From: Winogradskyella psychrotolerans | GTDB lineage: Bacteria; Bacteroidota; Bacteroidia; Flavobacteriales; Flavobacteriaceae | Direction of reading: 5' to 3' | Assembly (NCBI RefSeq): GCF_018860565.1 | Contig: NZ_JAHKPS010000022.1 | Span: 547,195 to 611,194 of the forward strand | Length of the DNA: 64,000 nucleotides | Part shown: one piece after another, positions 33,577-42,977 of the stretch | How the letters are laid out: the number at the start of each line of letters is the position of its first letter | Numbering within the stretch: the first letter of the stretch is position 1 | The notes under the pieces: model-generated | The model's input: the letters and a program-made list of their open reading frames with translations, nothing else | Database searches by the model: none | What the model was told of the DNA's origin: nothing | Program-made: the position numbers and the translations under genes

Positions 33577-34704
33577 ATGAGCGGCATCTACATCCACATA
33601 CCATTCTGCAAGCAAGCGTGTCATTATTGCGATTTTCATTTTTCCACTTCATTAAAGAAGAAAGATGATCTTGTTAATGCTTTTGCCAAAGAATTAGAAC
33701 TCAGAAAAGACGAATTTAAAAACACTACAGTCGAAACCATTTATTTTGGAGGAGGAACACCTAGTATATTGACGAATGACGAATTACAATTTTTGATTGA
33801 TTCGGTTTATAAAAATTATAACGTTACTGAAAATCCAGAAATTACGCTTGAAGCGAATCCAGATGATTTGTCTAAGGATCGCATCATTGCATTGTCTAAA
33901 AGTCCAATCAACCGACTTTCAATTGGCATTCAATCCTTTTTTGAATCCGATTTAAAGCTCATGAATCGTGCTCATAATGCAGAAGAAGCGAAAACTTGTT
34001 TAGAAGAAGCTACAAAATATTTTGAAAATATTTCCCTTGATCTCATTTACGGCATTCCAGGAGCCTCAAACGTGCAATGGTTGGCAAATATAGAAATGGC
34101 TTTAAGTTTTGGAGTACCTCATATTTCAAGCTATGCATTAACCGTTGAGCCTAAAACGGCTTTGGCGTCTTTTATTAAAAAAGGCATTATAGATAATGTG
34201 GATGACGAGCAAGCGCATGAACAATTTCATATGTTGAAAGAGAAACTAGAAGCTTCAGGTTTTGTACATTATGAATTATCTAACTTCGGAAAAGACGGGT
34301 ATTTTAGTAAAAACAATTCGGCCTATTGGCAAGGGAAATCTTATCTCGGAATTGGACCGTCGGCACATTCGTTTAATGGAAAACAACGTGGATGGAATGT
34401 GAAAAATAATTCTAAATACATAAACGCTATAGCACAACATGAGTTGCCCATTGAGATTGAAACGTTAACACAAACCGATCAGTACAATGAATATATAATG
34501 ACAGGTTTGCGTACTATTTGGGGAGTTTCATTTCGTAAAGTAGAAGAAGACTTTGGTCTTGTTTTTAAAGATTACTTAATTGAGCAATCAGAAGTTTTTA
34601 TAAATCAACAATTATTGTATATTGATGATGGACATTTACGCGTCACAAAAAAAGGACAGTTTTTGTGTGATGGTATTGCCAGCGAATTATTTAAAATCAA
34701 TTAA
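33577..34704 (+). CDS. hemW: Radical SAM family haem chaperone HemW
   Basis: A 375-residue radical SAM protein. MSGIYIHIPFCKQACHYCDF carries the CxxxCxxC cluster motif. FGGGTPSIL, EANPDD, NRLSIGIQSF and GIPG follow in the order of the HemN/HemW family, and the HemN C-terminal domain is present (GLRTIWGVSFRKVEEDFG). The N-terminal extension of true oxygen-independent coproporphyrinogen oxidase is absent, so it is the haem-inserting HemW rather than HemN. It is followed after two bases by a cyclase gene. Confidence 0.9.
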   Translation: MSGIYIHIPFCKQACHYCDFHFSTSLKKKDDLVNAFAKELELRKDEFKNTTVETIYFGGGTPSILTNDELQFLIDSVYKNYNVTENPEITLEANPDDLSKDRIIALSKSPINRLSIGIQSFFESDLKLMNRAHNAEEAKTCLEEATKYFENISLDLIYGIPGASNVQWLANIEMALSFGVPHISSYALTVEPKTALASFIKKGIIDNVDDEQAHEQFHMLKEKLEASGFVHYELSNFGKDGYFSKNNSAYWQGKSYLGIGPSAHSFNGKQRGWNVKNNSKYINAIAQHELPIEIETLTQTDQYNEYIMTGLRTIWGVSFRKVEEDFGLVFKDYLIEQSEVFINQQLLYIDDGHLRVTKKGQFLCDGIASELFKIN

Positions 34705-34706
34705 GC

Positions 34707-35456
34707 GTGTTAGCAACAATACAATTCAAATCGAAAAAAAGAACTATAGATTTATCACAACCTTTAGATATTTCAATACCTCTAACAGGAAAACCTAATA
34801 ATGTAAATGCATGGTATTTAGATCCTCCTAAAATTGAACCTGAAATTATAGATGGTGAAATTGTAAGTGTGGCTAATGGCGCTGTGGTAAATTTTAATAC
34901 CATTACTTTTAATCCGCATTCGCATGGTACACATACAGAAACTGTGGGTCATATTACAGAAAAAGTCTATTCTATAAACCAACATTTAAAACAGTTTTTC
35001 TTTTTAGCGGAAGTGGTAACGGTTGCTCCAGAAAAGCAAGGCGACGATTATGTGATTTCTAGAAAACAATTACAGTTTGCCTTAGGCAATAAAAAACGCG
35101 AAGCCATTGTGATTAGAACCATGCCCAATACACGTGATAAATTCACCAAACAATATTCTAATACCAACCCAACGTATTTGTTAGAAGATGCCGCAGAGTA
35201 TCTAAAAAACAAAGGAGTAAAACATCTTCTTATTGATTTGCCTAGTGTAGACAAAGAGCAAGATGGAGGCGAACTCTTAGCGCACAATGCGTTTTGGAAT
35301 ACTAAGGGGAAATTACGATTAGATGCTACAATTACAGAATTTATTTATGTGTCTAATAAAATATCAGATGGTTGTTATATGCTTAATCTTCAAATTGCAC
35401 CATTTGAGAATGATGCGAGCCCGAGTAAACCTATTTTATATAAAGTTATAGACTAA
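34707..35456 (+). CDS. Cyclase family protein (kynurenine formamidase-like)
   Basis: A 249-residue metal-dependent hydrolase of the cyclase/kynurenine formamidase family. The metal-binding motif HSHGTHTETVGH is near residues 72-83, and the C-terminal LLAHNAFWNTKGKLRLDATI fits. The DLSQPLDISIPL opening is the conventional N-terminus. The start is a GTG at 34707, two bases after the hemW stop; no ATG lies nearby. No other kynurenine-pathway gene is in the window, so the true substrate is uncertain. Confidence 0.78.
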   Translation: MLATIQFKSKKRTIDLSQPLDISIPLTGKPNNVNAWYLDPPKIEPEIIDGEIVSVANGAVVNFNTITFNPHSHGTHTETVGHITEKVYSINQHLKQFFFLAEVVTVAPEKQGDDYVISRKQLQFALGNKKREAIVIRTMPNTRDKFTKQYSNTNPTYLLEDAAEYLKNKGVKHLLIDLPSVDKEQDGGELLAHNAFWNTKGKLRLDATITEFIYVSNKISDGCYMLNLQIAPFENDASPSKPILYKVID

Positions 35457-35504
35457 TATACATGTGACATTAGCCTTAAGCTGGTGTCATATATTTAAAG
35501 ACGC

Positions 35505-36116
35505 ATGGAAACATTTTTTATAATCATTATTAGCATTTTAGTGACTTTAGGTTTAGTAACCATATATAAACAATGGAAGACTAAAAAAATCACTAATGAA
35601 CAGTCCATTTTAATATTAGACAAAATAAAACGCGTCTGTAAATTTGTTACCGTTGAAGGTGATTTTGCAGAGATCTATCATTATGAAGATGTAAAAGAAA
35701 AGTTCTTAAAATTAATTTCTAGTCGAAAAAAAGCTTTAGTCGTCATTAATGCTAAAGCGCATGTTGGCTTCGATTTGGGTAAAGTACAAATGTCTTCAAA
35801 CGCTAAAACAAAAACAGTTCATTTAACACATTTTCCACAGCCAGAAGTACTATCTATTGAGAGCAATATAAATTATTATGATAAGCGAGATGGTATGTTT
35901 AATAAGTTTGAAGCTGCCGATTTAACGGAGTTACAGACTAGAGCTAAAACGCATATTATGGAAAAAATTCCAGAAAGTGGTTTGTATAATATCGCAAAAC
36001 AAGAGGCTTTAGAAGCCATTCATCTTATTGAAAATTTAGTAGAGACTATTGGTTGGAAATTAGATTATACGGCATTAAAAATTGAAGGTGGAGACGACAA
36101 TAAACTATTGAAATGA
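35505..36116 (+). CDS. DUF4230 domain-containing protein
   Basis: A 203-residue protein anchored by an N-terminal helix (FFIIIISILVTLGLVTI) with the rest predicted outside the cytoplasm. The body matches DUF4230: KIKRVCKFVTVEGDFAEIYHYE, KALVVINAKAHVGFDL and the ESNINYYDKRDGMFNKF stretch. No function is established for this family. Its last four bases overlap the MmcQ/YjbR gene (ATGA), so the two are coupled. Confidence 0.78.
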   Translation: METFFIIIISILVTLGLVTIYKQWKTKKITNEQSILILDKIKRVCKFVTVEGDFAEIYHYEDVKEKFLKLISSRKKALVVINAKAHVGFDLGKVQMSSNAKTKTVHLTHFPQPEVLSIESNINYYDKRDGMFNKFEAADLTELQTRAKTHIMEKIPESGLYNIAKQEALEAIHLIENLVETIGWKLDYTALKIEGGDDNKLLK

Positions 36117-36472
36117 ATATAGAAGACTACAGAAATTATTGCCTAAATAAAAAAGCAGTCACCGAACATTTTCCTTTTGATGAAGATACCCTTGTGTTTA
36201 AAGTTTTAGGAAAGATGTTTGCTTTAGCATCTCTAAAGCGTTGGGAAAATGGGGAAGCCTTTATAAACTTAAAATGTGATCCCGAATACGCTCAAGAATT
36301 AAGAGCAGAATACGACAGTATAAAACCAGGTTACCACATGCACAAACAACAATGGAATAGCGTCTATGTGCATTCTGGAGAGCTCTCGGTCCAACTTATT
36401 AAGGAATTAATAGACCATTCCTATGATATGGTAGTGAAAGGACTACCAAAGAAATTGAGAGAAAGACTGTAA
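36113..36472 (+). CDS. MmcQ/YjbR family DNA-binding-like protein
   Basis: A 119-residue protein of the MmcQ/YjbR family. MNIEDYRNYCLNKKAVTEHFPFDEDTLVFKVLGKMFAL and the C-terminal GYHMHKQQWNSVYVHSGELS are characteristic; the fold resembles a double-wing DNA-binding domain, but activity is not established. It ends the DUF4230 operon. The LytTR-type motifs of the signalling operon start 12 bases after its stop. Confidence 0.82.
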   Translation: MNIEDYRNYCLNKKAVTEHFPFDEDTLVFKVLGKMFALASLKRWENGEAFINLKCDPEYAQELRAEYDSIKPGYHMHKQQWNSVYVHSGELSVQLIKELIDHSYDMVVKGLPKKLRERL

Positions 36473-36483
36473 AGGTGGCCTTT

Positions 36484-36521
36484 CCATTCGTCGACACTTA
36501 TCTACCATCCGTCTACACTAA
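36484..36521 (+). promoter_or_regulatory. Tandem CCATTCGTC motifs upstream of the H-NOX/FIST operon
   Basis: Copies CCATTCGTCGACACTTA (36484-36500) and CCATCCGTCTACACTAA (36505-36521) start exactly 21 bases apart. The presumed -7 region is TTATCTTG (36565-36572), a poor TAnnTTTG with no -33 TTG, as expected for an activated promoter. The copies start 88 and 67 bases before its final G. Two direct repeats about two helix turns apart is the known layout for LytTR regulators, and the only LytTR gene in the window is in this operon. Confidence 0.6.
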
Positions 36522-36598
36522 ATGGCCCTCAACCGAATTATAAAATGCAATCTCGTTAATTGAATTATCTTGCCATGATACATAAAAATTAGTTGTAG

Positions 36599-37009
36599 AT
36601 GAAAACCCTCAATATTTTGTTAATAGAAGATGATATGATAGAAGTGATGAAGCTCAATAGAGCCATCAGTTCACTTCAATTACACCATAAAATCACCGAA
36701 GCTAATAATGGAGAAGAAGCTTTAAAATTATTAGAGCATAAGGACAGTTTACCAGATATCATTTTGTTAGATTTAAACATGCCAAAAATTAGCGGTCTAG
36801 AGTTTTTAAAAATTTTAAAGGCAGATGATCGCCTAAAATATATACCAACCATCATTCTAACCACCTCTAATAATCAAAGAGATTTACTAGAATGTTATAA
36901 AATTGGGATTGCCGGTTATGTACTTAAACCTTTAAAATATGAGGATTATGTGTCTAAAATCGAAAAATTATTGTCATATTGGAGTATTAATGAATTAATA
37001 ACAGTGTAA
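36599..37009 (+). CDS. Single-domain response regulator (receiver only)
   Basis: A 136-residue receiver with no output domain. Acidic residues EDD at 10-12, phospho-acceptor Asp58 in LLDLNMP, Thr in ILTTSN and the Lys in VLKPLKYEDY are all present. Its closest style is the Rcp1-like receivers that act with PAS/phytochrome kinases. It opens the seven-gene signalling operon, and its stop overlaps the H-NOX start by one base (TAATG). It may serve as a shuttle or phosphate sink for the two kinases encoded downstream. Confidence 0.85.
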   Translation: MKTLNILLIEDDMIEVMKLNRAISSLQLHHKITEANNGEEALKLLEHKDSLPDIILLDLNMPKISGLEFLKILKADDRLKYIPTIILTTSNNQRDLLECYKIGIAGYVLKPLKYEDYVSKIEKLLSYWSINELITV

Positions 37010-37548
37010 TGAAAGGAATTGTTTTTACTGAGTTTTTAGATCTTGTAGAAGAAAAGTTTGGCTTAGAAATGGTCGATAGAATTATTTCAAGTTCAGAGTT
37101 AGAATCAGAAGGTGTTTATACATCTGTTGGGACGTATAGCTTTTCTGAAATGTTGCAATTACTTCAGCATCTTAGTGAAAACACAGGGATTTCAATTGAT
37201 AATTTATTACTGGTCTATGCCGAACATTTTTTTAGTGTGATTGAAAAAAGTTATCCTGGACTTTTAGCAACCTATAAAGATCCTATAGAAATGATTTCAT
37301 CTATAGAAAATCACATTCATGTAGAGGTAAGAAAGATTTATCCAGACGCAGAACTGCCAACGTTTGAGGTCATAGAGAAAACCGAAAATTCCTTAATAAT
37401 GGACTACACTTCAAGTAGAGCTATGCATCATTTTGGACTCGGTTTAATGAATAAAACTTTTGAGCATTTTAATGCTACGGCAACTATAGCATTAGAAAAA
37501 ATAAAAGAGGATGGCACTCAGGTACGGTTTATTATTCATAAAAATTAA
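37009..37548 (+). CDS. H-NOX haem NO-binding protein
   Basis: A 179-residue stand-alone H-NOX (HNOB) domain, a haem sensor for nitric oxide or oxygen. The MKGIVFTEFLDLVEEKFG opening, GVYTSVGTYSFSEML and the IHVEVRKIYPDAELP stretch are family hallmarks. The proximal haem ligand should be His104, and YTSSR (Tyr133-Arg137) is the propionate-binding YxSxR motif. I see no Tyr-rich distal pocket sign that would favour oxygen, but this cannot be settled by eye. H-NOX proteins typically inhibit or activate an adjacent histidine kinase; here that kinase is the next gene (one-base overlap). Confidence 0.9.
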   Translation: MKGIVFTEFLDLVEEKFGLEMVDRIISSSELESEGVYTSVGTYSFSEMLQLLQHLSENTGISIDNLLLVYAEHFFSVIEKSYPGLLATYKDPIEMISSIENHIHVEVRKIYPDAELPTFEVIEKTENSLIMDYTSSRAMHHFGLGLMNKTFEHFNATATIALEKIKEDGTQVRFIIHKN

Positions 37549-39506
37549 TGAGCCAAGACCAAATCGATATACTAAAAAGAGCCCTCGAAAGGGAAAAGAA
37601 AGCTCGAAAAGCTGCTGAAAAAATTCTTGAAGAAAAATCAAGAGAACTCTACTTTACATCGCAGAAATTAGAAAATTTATTAGACGAAAAATCATCACAA
37701 TTAGAAGGTGTTTTTGAGAATATTGTAGATGCCTATGTCGTAATGGACATTCAAGGGGATATTATAAAATTTAATGAAGCGGCAACCCGATTATTTGGTT
37801 ACGATATCGGTAGAGATAACGTCAATGTTAAAGACCTCGTATTTAAAGACGATCATGAGTACGCTATGGCTAGCTTTATGCAGCTTCATACGCAAGGTTT
37901 TTTTAAAGATTACGAAGCCAGAATTTACACCAAATCTAAAGAAGTCAAATGGGTGCATATCAATGCTAGTGTGGTTTATGATAAAGATAAAAAACCAATT
38001 GCAGCCCAAGGTATTGTTAGAGATATTACCGCAGAACGCGCTTCTGAAGAAAAACTGATAGAATCTGAAAATAGATTAGCAACATTAGTTTTAAATTTAG
38101 ATAGTGGTATTATTCTCGAAGATGAAAATCGAAATATTGTACTTACCAATAAAAAGTTTTGTGAGCTTTTTAATATTGATGCAGAACCAAGCGATTTATT
38201 TGGAATGGATTGCACAGATGCCTCAGAACAAAACAAATTATTGTTTAAAAATCCGGAAGCATTTATACAGCGGATGGACGAAATAGATAGCGCTAAAAAG
38301 GTCGTTATTGGTGACGAGCTCGAAATGGTAGATGGTAAGATTTTAGAACGTAACTATATGCCTATCACCATTGGTAAGAAATCGAAAGGATTTTTATGGA
38401 CATTTACAGATGTGACTCTAAAACGTACTTATCGTAAAAGTTTAGAGGTTCAAAAACAAAAATATTACAGCATTATAGCCAATATGCATTTAGGTTTGGT
38501 TGAGGTCAATAACCATGATGAAATCTTAATGATTAATCATAGTTTTTCTGAAATGTCTGGCTATAGTGAAGAGGAATTGCTAGGTAAAAAAGCAGGAGAG
38601 ATTTTTCCAATAGAAGGAGGTTCAGAAATCATTGCTATTGAAAATGAAAAACGGAAAAACGGAGAATCTAATTCTTACGAAATAAAAATTGAAACCAAAC
38701 AAGGTGAGGTGAGGTATTGGCTTATTAGTGGAGCACCTAATTACGATATCAATGGACATGTTGTCGGATCAATTGGTGTTCATCTTGATATTACTAACTT
38801 AAAAGCTTTAGAACTTCAGAAAGAAAAATTACTGTTGAAGCTCGAAAAAAGTAATGATGAACTGCAGGAATATGCCCATATTGTATCTCACGATTTAAAA
38901 TCACCATTACGAAGTATAGATGCTTTAGTGAGCTGGTTAAAAGAAGACAATAAAGGGAAATTAGATGCGACGAGTCTAAAGAATTTTGAACTCATTGAAG
39001 CGACTCTAGAAAAGATGGAGCAACTCATTTCAGATGTACTCGATTATTCAAGCGTAGGAACAGATACCACTGTAAAAGCAGATGTTGATCTTAATAAAAT
39101 GCTTCAAGACCTAACCACGATTTTATACATTCCAGATCATATAAAAATTACAGCATTACAGCAATTGCCAATTATAAAAGGAGATGCGACCAAGTTGCAG
39201 CAGTTGTTTCAGAATTTAATCAGTAATGCAGTTAAATTTATTGATAAAGAAAAAGGGAGTATCACTATCGATTTTGAAGATTTAAAAAGTCATTATAAAT
39301 TTTCAATTCAAGACAATGGTATCGGTATAGAAAAACAATTTCACGATAAAATATTTAAGATTTTTCACGCTTTAAACAAAAGCAAAGACTCTACAGGTAT
39401 TGGTTTGTCTATTGTTAAAAAAATTGTCGATTTACACGAAGGACAAATCTGGTTAGAAAGTCAACCTAATATAGGAACGACCTTCTATTTTACACTTAAA
39501 AAATAA
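37548..39506 (+). CDS. Multi-PAS histidine kinase, partner of the H-NOX protein
   Basis: A 652-residue soluble kinase. A coiled-coil start (LKRALEREKKARKAAEKIL) leads into three PAS domains at about 55-165, 170-290 and 305-425, the first and third with PAC-type ends. HisKA follows with YAHIVSHDLKSPLRSID (phospho-His448), then a HATPase with GIGIEKQF and TGIGLSIVKKIV. There is no membrane segment and no receiver. The coiled-coil motif is of the type found in kinases coupled to H-NOX and FIST proteins. Overlap with the H-NOX gene and a two-base gap to FIST place it in the same complex. Confidence 0.88.
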   Translation: MSQDQIDILKRALEREKKARKAAEKILEEKSRELYFTSQKLENLLDEKSSQLEGVFENIVDAYVVMDIQGDIIKFNEAATRLFGYDIGRDNVNVKDLVFKDDHEYAMASFMQLHTQGFFKDYEARIYTKSKEVKWVHINASVVYDKDKKPIAAQGIVRDITAERASEEKLIESENRLATLVLNLDSGIILEDENRNIVLTNKKFCELFNIDAEPSDLFGMDCTDASEQNKLLFKNPEAFIQRMDEIDSAKKVVIGDELEMVDGKILERNYMPITIGKKSKGFLWTFTDVTLKRTYRKSLEVQKQKYYSIIANMHLGLVEVNNHDEILMINHSFSEMSGYSEEELLGKKAGEIFPIEGGSEIIAIENEKRKNGESNSYEIKIETKQGEVRYWLISGAPNYDINGHVVGSIGVHLDITNLKALELQKEKLLLKLEKSNDELQEYAHIVSHDLKSPLRSIDALVSWLKEDNKGKLDATSLKNFELIEATLEKMEQLISDVLDYSSVGTDTTVKADVDLNKMLQDLTTILYIPDHIKITALQQLPIIKGDATKLQQLFQNLISNAVKFIDKEKGSITIDFEDLKSHYKFSIQDNGIGIEKQFHDKIFKIFHALNKSKDSTGIGLSIVKKIVDLHEGQIWLESQPNIGTTFYFTLKK

Positions 39507-39508
39507 CT

Positions 39509-40642
39509 ATGAAAACAGTACAATTAGTAAAACAAAACAACAAAGATTGGACTTATGTTGGTAAACAACAGCAATTAAATCAACCTTTGGTGTTAGTTTT
39601 TGGTAATCGTTATATGCTAGAATCACCTTCAATTTACGAAGAGATAAAAGCGCTATTTCCAGATGGTCATATTGTGTTTGGTTCGGCTTGTGCAGAGATT
39701 TCTTCGAGTACGGTAAATGAAGATAGCATTACGATTACGGCTATGGAATTTCAGAAAAGTCAATTTGCAATTAGAACGAGTAATGTCTTAGATGCCGATT
39801 TAGATAGTTTTAAAACAGGAAAAGAATTGATTCAACAATTTCCTGCCGAAGGTTTAAAATGCGTGTTCGTTGTCTCAGAAGGTAGTTTTATTAATGGGAG
39901 TCAACTTACCAAAGGTATGAGTTCGTCTAATGACGATAATTTATTAATCACAGGAGGACTTTGCGGTGATGATACCCGTTTTGAAAAAACATTAGCATCC
40001 TACAACGAAAATCCAAAAGAAGGTGAAATTGTTGCTATTGGTTTTTATGGAGAGAGCTTAGAAGTCACATTTTCCATTCACGGCGGATGGACGCCTTTTG
40101 GACCAGAGCGTACAGTAACCAAATCGGAAGGCAATATACTTTTTGAATTGGATGGTCAACCAGCTTTAGATTTATACAAAACCTATTTGGGTGATAAGGC
40201 TAAAGATTTACCTGGTGCGGCATTGTTATATCCATTGAACGTAAAATCAGATGATGAAGAACAATCTATTGTCCGTTCCATTCTTAATATTAATGAAGAT
40301 GACAATAGCGTTATTTTGGCCGGAGATATTAAAGAAAATTCAAAGGTGCAGCTTATGATGACTAACGTCGATAATATCGCCAATGCTTCAGAACGTGCAG
40401 CCAGACAAGCTTTAGAATACAGAAAAAACAAACCAGAAATAGCCTTTTTAGTCAGTTGTATTGGTCGTAAATTAGTTTTAGATCAACGTGTAGAAGAGGA
40501 GATTGAAGAAGTTATCGAGGTTTTAGGTCAAGGCACTACGGTTAGTGGATTTTACTCTTACGGAGAAATAGCACCTTTCCATGGTGAAATGGCTTGCCAG
40601 TTACACAACCAAACCATGACCATAACTTTAATAAGTGAATAA
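39509..40642 (+). CDS. FIST domain sensor protein
   Basis: A 377-residue protein consisting of FIST N- and C-domains, a predicted small-ligand sensor. Typical pieces are ALFPDGHIVFGSACAEISSS, GLKCVFVVSEGSFINGSQLTKGM, ITGGLCGDDTRFEKTL, GEIVAIGFYGESLEVTFSIHGGW and the C-terminal TVSGFYSYGEIAPFHGE. FIST proteins are associated with chemotaxis and signalling; amino acids have been proposed as ligands. No catalytic domain is fused. It lies between the two kinase genes of the operon and shares one base with the second, so it probably feeds that kinase. Confidence 0.88.
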   Translation: MKTVQLVKQNNKDWTYVGKQQQLNQPLVLVFGNRYMLESPSIYEEIKALFPDGHIVFGSACAEISSSTVNEDSITITAMEFQKSQFAIRTSNVLDADLDSFKTGKELIQQFPAEGLKCVFVVSEGSFINGSQLTKGMSSSNDDNLLITGGLCGDDTRFEKTLASYNENPKEGEIVAIGFYGESLEVTFSIHGGWTPFGPERTVTKSEGNILFELDGQPALDLYKTYLGDKAKDLPGAALLYPLNVKSDDEEQSIVRSILNINEDDNSVILAGDIKENSKVQLMMTNVDNIANASERAARQALEYRKNKPEIAFLVSCIGRKLVLDQRVEEEIEEVIEVLGQGTTVSGFYSYGEIAPFHGEMACQLHNQTMTITLISE

Positions 40643-41706
40643 TGAATTCATTACTTAAACGCCAAATACGAAAATATTTAAGTGAAGAATTAGAACACAG
40701 TGAAGACTTAACAAAATTTCTTGAAGCTGTTAATCGGTCCTACGACAATTTTGACGAACAGTCATCAATGATTCAACGCGCTATGTCTATTAGCTCTGAT
40801 GAATTGTACAATGCCAATAGAAAACTACAAAAAGAAGCTAAAGCGCAAACCGAATTAATTGATAAACTAAAAGACGTCATTAATACGCTCAAATTTTATA
40901 ATTTAAAAGAAGAAGAAAAGGCAGATGCTGTAGAATTAACAGGATCTGATTTGGTGGCGTTTATTGATAATCAAACCAAGGAGATTATTGAAATGAACAA
41001 ACAAAAAGAAGCGCTTCTAAATGAATTGGCACATCAAAACCAAGAGCTGAGCGACTATGCACATATGGTGTCTCACGATTTAAAATCACCGCTACGAAGT
41101 ATTGATACACTGACTGCGTGGTTAAAAGAAGACTATAAAGAAGCCTTTGATGCAAATGGACAAAACACATTAAACCTCATTAGAAATAATGTGGAAAAAA
41201 TGGATACTTTAATTAACGGTATTTTAGAATATTCTACAATTGGTAAAAATCAAGTTGAGGTGTACGATGTGGATCTTAATAATCTTATAGATAATATTTT
41301 AACCATTATAGAAGTGCCTAAACATATTAAGATTTCAAAAGCTGATTTACCAATTATTCAAGGAGATAAATATCGCTTACAGCAACTATTTCAAAATTTA
41401 ATAGGCAATGCCATTGCTTATAATAACAAAGCTAAGGGAACGGTTGATATTGGAGTAGAAGATCAAGGTGCGTTTTGGCAATTTCATATAAAAGATAACG
41501 GAAAAGGTATTGAAGCCAAGTACTTCGAAAAAATCTTTAAAACCTTTGAAAAGCTTGAAAATAACGTAGAATCTTCAGGAATCGGATTATCTATCGTTAA
41601 AAAGATTGTAGATTTATATGGTGGTAAAATTTGGTTAACTTCTAAAATTAATGAAGGCACTACCTTTTATTTCACTTTAAAAAAACAACGTCATGGAGAA
41701 GCCTAA
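40642..41706 (+). CDS. Soluble histidine kinase following FIST
   Basis: A 354-residue cytoplasmic kinase. Residues 1-120 are coiled-coil helical with no PAS domain, so input must come from a partner. HisKA has YAHMVSHDLKSPLRSIDTL (phospho-His145), and the HATPase ends SSGIGLSIVKKIVDLYGG. The HisKA/HATPase half is very similar in wording to that of the PAS kinase two genes upstream, indicating duplication within the operon. Its end overlaps the Hpt gene by 14 bases. Confidence 0.86.
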   Translation: MNSLLKRQIRKYLSEELEHSEDLTKFLEAVNRSYDNFDEQSSMIQRAMSISSDELYNANRKLQKEAKAQTELIDKLKDVINTLKFYNLKEEEKADAVELTGSDLVAFIDNQTKEIIEMNKQKEALLNELAHQNQELSDYAHMVSHDLKSPLRSIDTLTAWLKEDYKEAFDANGQNTLNLIRNNVEKMDTLINGILEYSTIGKNQVEVYDVDLNNLIDNILTIIEVPKHIKISKADLPIIQGDKYRLQQLFQNLIGNAIAYNNKAKGTVDIGVEDQGAFWQFHIKDNGKGIEAKYFEKIFKTFEKLENNVESSGIGLSIVKKIVDLYGGKIWLTSKINEGTTFYFTLKKQRHGEA

Positions 41707-42010
41707 TATGTCTTACATTCAGAGTATGTCTGGTGGAGACAACGCTTTTGAACAAAAGTTAATTGCAATTATAAAGGCTGAGTTTCCCGAAGAAAAGAAG
41801 GTGTATTTTAATAACCTTGAAGCTCAAAACTATAAACTTACAGCAGAGAACGTTCATAAACTTAAGCATAAAATTAGTATTTTAGGCCTTGAGAAAAGTT
41901 ATGAGACTGCAGTGGCATTCGAAAATAATTTGCTAGAAGGCAGTACAACACTTCAAGACGAATTTGAATCTATTTTAAGGATCATGACTAATTATTTACA
42001 ACAGTTATAA
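41693..42010 (+). CDS. Histidine phosphotransfer (Hpt) protein
   Basis: A 105-residue all-helical Hpt protein. The phosphotransfer motif is ENVHKLKHKISILGL with presumed His55. Its 14-base overlap with the kinase gene is larger than elsewhere in the operon; a second ATG at 41708 lies just downstream of the kinase stop and could be the true start. It should carry phosphate from the kinases to the LytTR regulator or the receiver-only protein, making the operon a multistep phosphorelay. No receiver is fused to either kinase, so the relay must use separate receivers. Confidence 0.75.
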   Translation: MEKPNMSYIQSMSGGDNAFEQKLIAIIKAEFPEEKKVYFNNLEAQNYKLTAENVHKLKHKISILGLEKSYETAVAFENNLLEGSTTLQDEFESILRIMTNYLQQL

Positions 42011-42020
42011 TTAGGAAGGC

Positions 42021-42737
42021 ATGAATTGTATTATTATCGATGATGAAGCTACAGCAAGAGCAATCATAGGGCAACTGTGCTCTAACGTAGATAGCTTAAC
42101 CGTTTTAGAAGAATTTCCAAATGCAATGCAGGCTATAAAATATTTAAATCAGAATGAAATTGATTTAATATTTTTAGACATCCACATGCCCGATTTTACA
42201 GGTTTCGACTTTATTGAAACATTAAAAAATCCACCGAAAATAATTTTAACCACTTCCGATCCTAATTTTGCAATTCAGGCTTTTGAATACGATTGTATTG
42301 TCGATTATTTAGTAAAACCAATTACACCAGAACGTTTTAAAAAAGCCATACAGAAAGCCGAAGCAACACCAAGTAAATCTTCAAAATCATCAGCATCTGC
42401 TTCAGAGAAAGTAGAAAGTACTTCAGGTAACGATTTGTATGTTAATATCGATAGACGTTTAATAAAAATAGATATCCCAAGCATTTATTTGGTAGAAGCA
42501 AAAGGCGATTACATTCATGTGAAAACCGAAGATAAAAACTACACAGTTCATTCTACATTAAAGAAAATAGCAGATAAGCTACCAGACGATTTATTCTTAA
42601 AAGTGCATCGCTCTTATATTATTAATGTCGATAAAATTATTGATATTGAAGATAATAGTGTGCTTATCAAAAAAGACGTGATTCCTGTGAGTCGTTCTAA
42701 CCGACCAGAACTAATGAAACGTCTTAATTTACTATAA
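42021..42737 (+). CDS. LytTR-type DNA-binding response regulator
   Basis: A 238-residue LytR/AlgR-family regulator. The receiver has DDEA at the start, phospho-acceptor Asp53 in LIFLDIHMP and LVKPI. A Ser/Lys-rich linker (about 118-136) leads to a LytTR DNA-binding domain (DLYVNIDRRLIKID, IYLVEAKGDYIHVKTED, FLKVHRSYIINVDKI, IPVSRSNRPELMKRL). LytTR proteins bind tandem repeats about 21 bases apart; such repeats lie before this operon and before four polysaccharide promoters. It closes the operon ten bases after hpt. It is the best candidate for their regulator. Confidence 0.9.
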   Translation: MNCIIIDDEATARAIIGQLCSNVDSLTVLEEFPNAMQAIKYLNQNEIDLIFLDIHMPDFTGFDFIETLKNPPKIILTTSDPNFAIQAFEYDCIVDYLVKPITPERFKKAIQKAEATPSKSSKSSASASEKVESTSGNDLYVNIDRRLIKIDIPSIYLVEAKGDYIHVKTEDKNYTVHSTLKKIADKLPDDLFLKVHRSYIINVDKIIDIEDNSVLIKKDVIPVSRSNRPELMKRLNLL

Positions 42738-42977
42738 CCCTTACAAGTCCATTTTAGAGCTACTTCGTCAAAGGATTTTCTGCTTTGATTAGACGATTTA
42801 TTTATAAAAATAAACGGTACTACATTTAATGAGGTAAACGATATGTTTTGCTTTTTTTATAATTTGGAGCATTTACAAACTACTATTCATCGTTATAAAA
42901 CCGCAAGCGACCTTAGCGAATGGTGACGTCATCGAAAAAAATATTAATAGAAATCATAAGCTATATTTTTGTTCTTT

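Noticed and set aside
36599..37009. The receiver-only protein as a chemotaxis CheY
   Set aside because: It sits in the phosphorelay operon and no chemotaxis genes are in the window; receiver sequence alone does not prove CheY.
42917..42931. A CCATTCG heptamer on the minus strand next to a TGACGTCA palindrome
   Set aside because: Only the first seven motif bases match, and there is no minus-strand gene or promoter at the expected distance.
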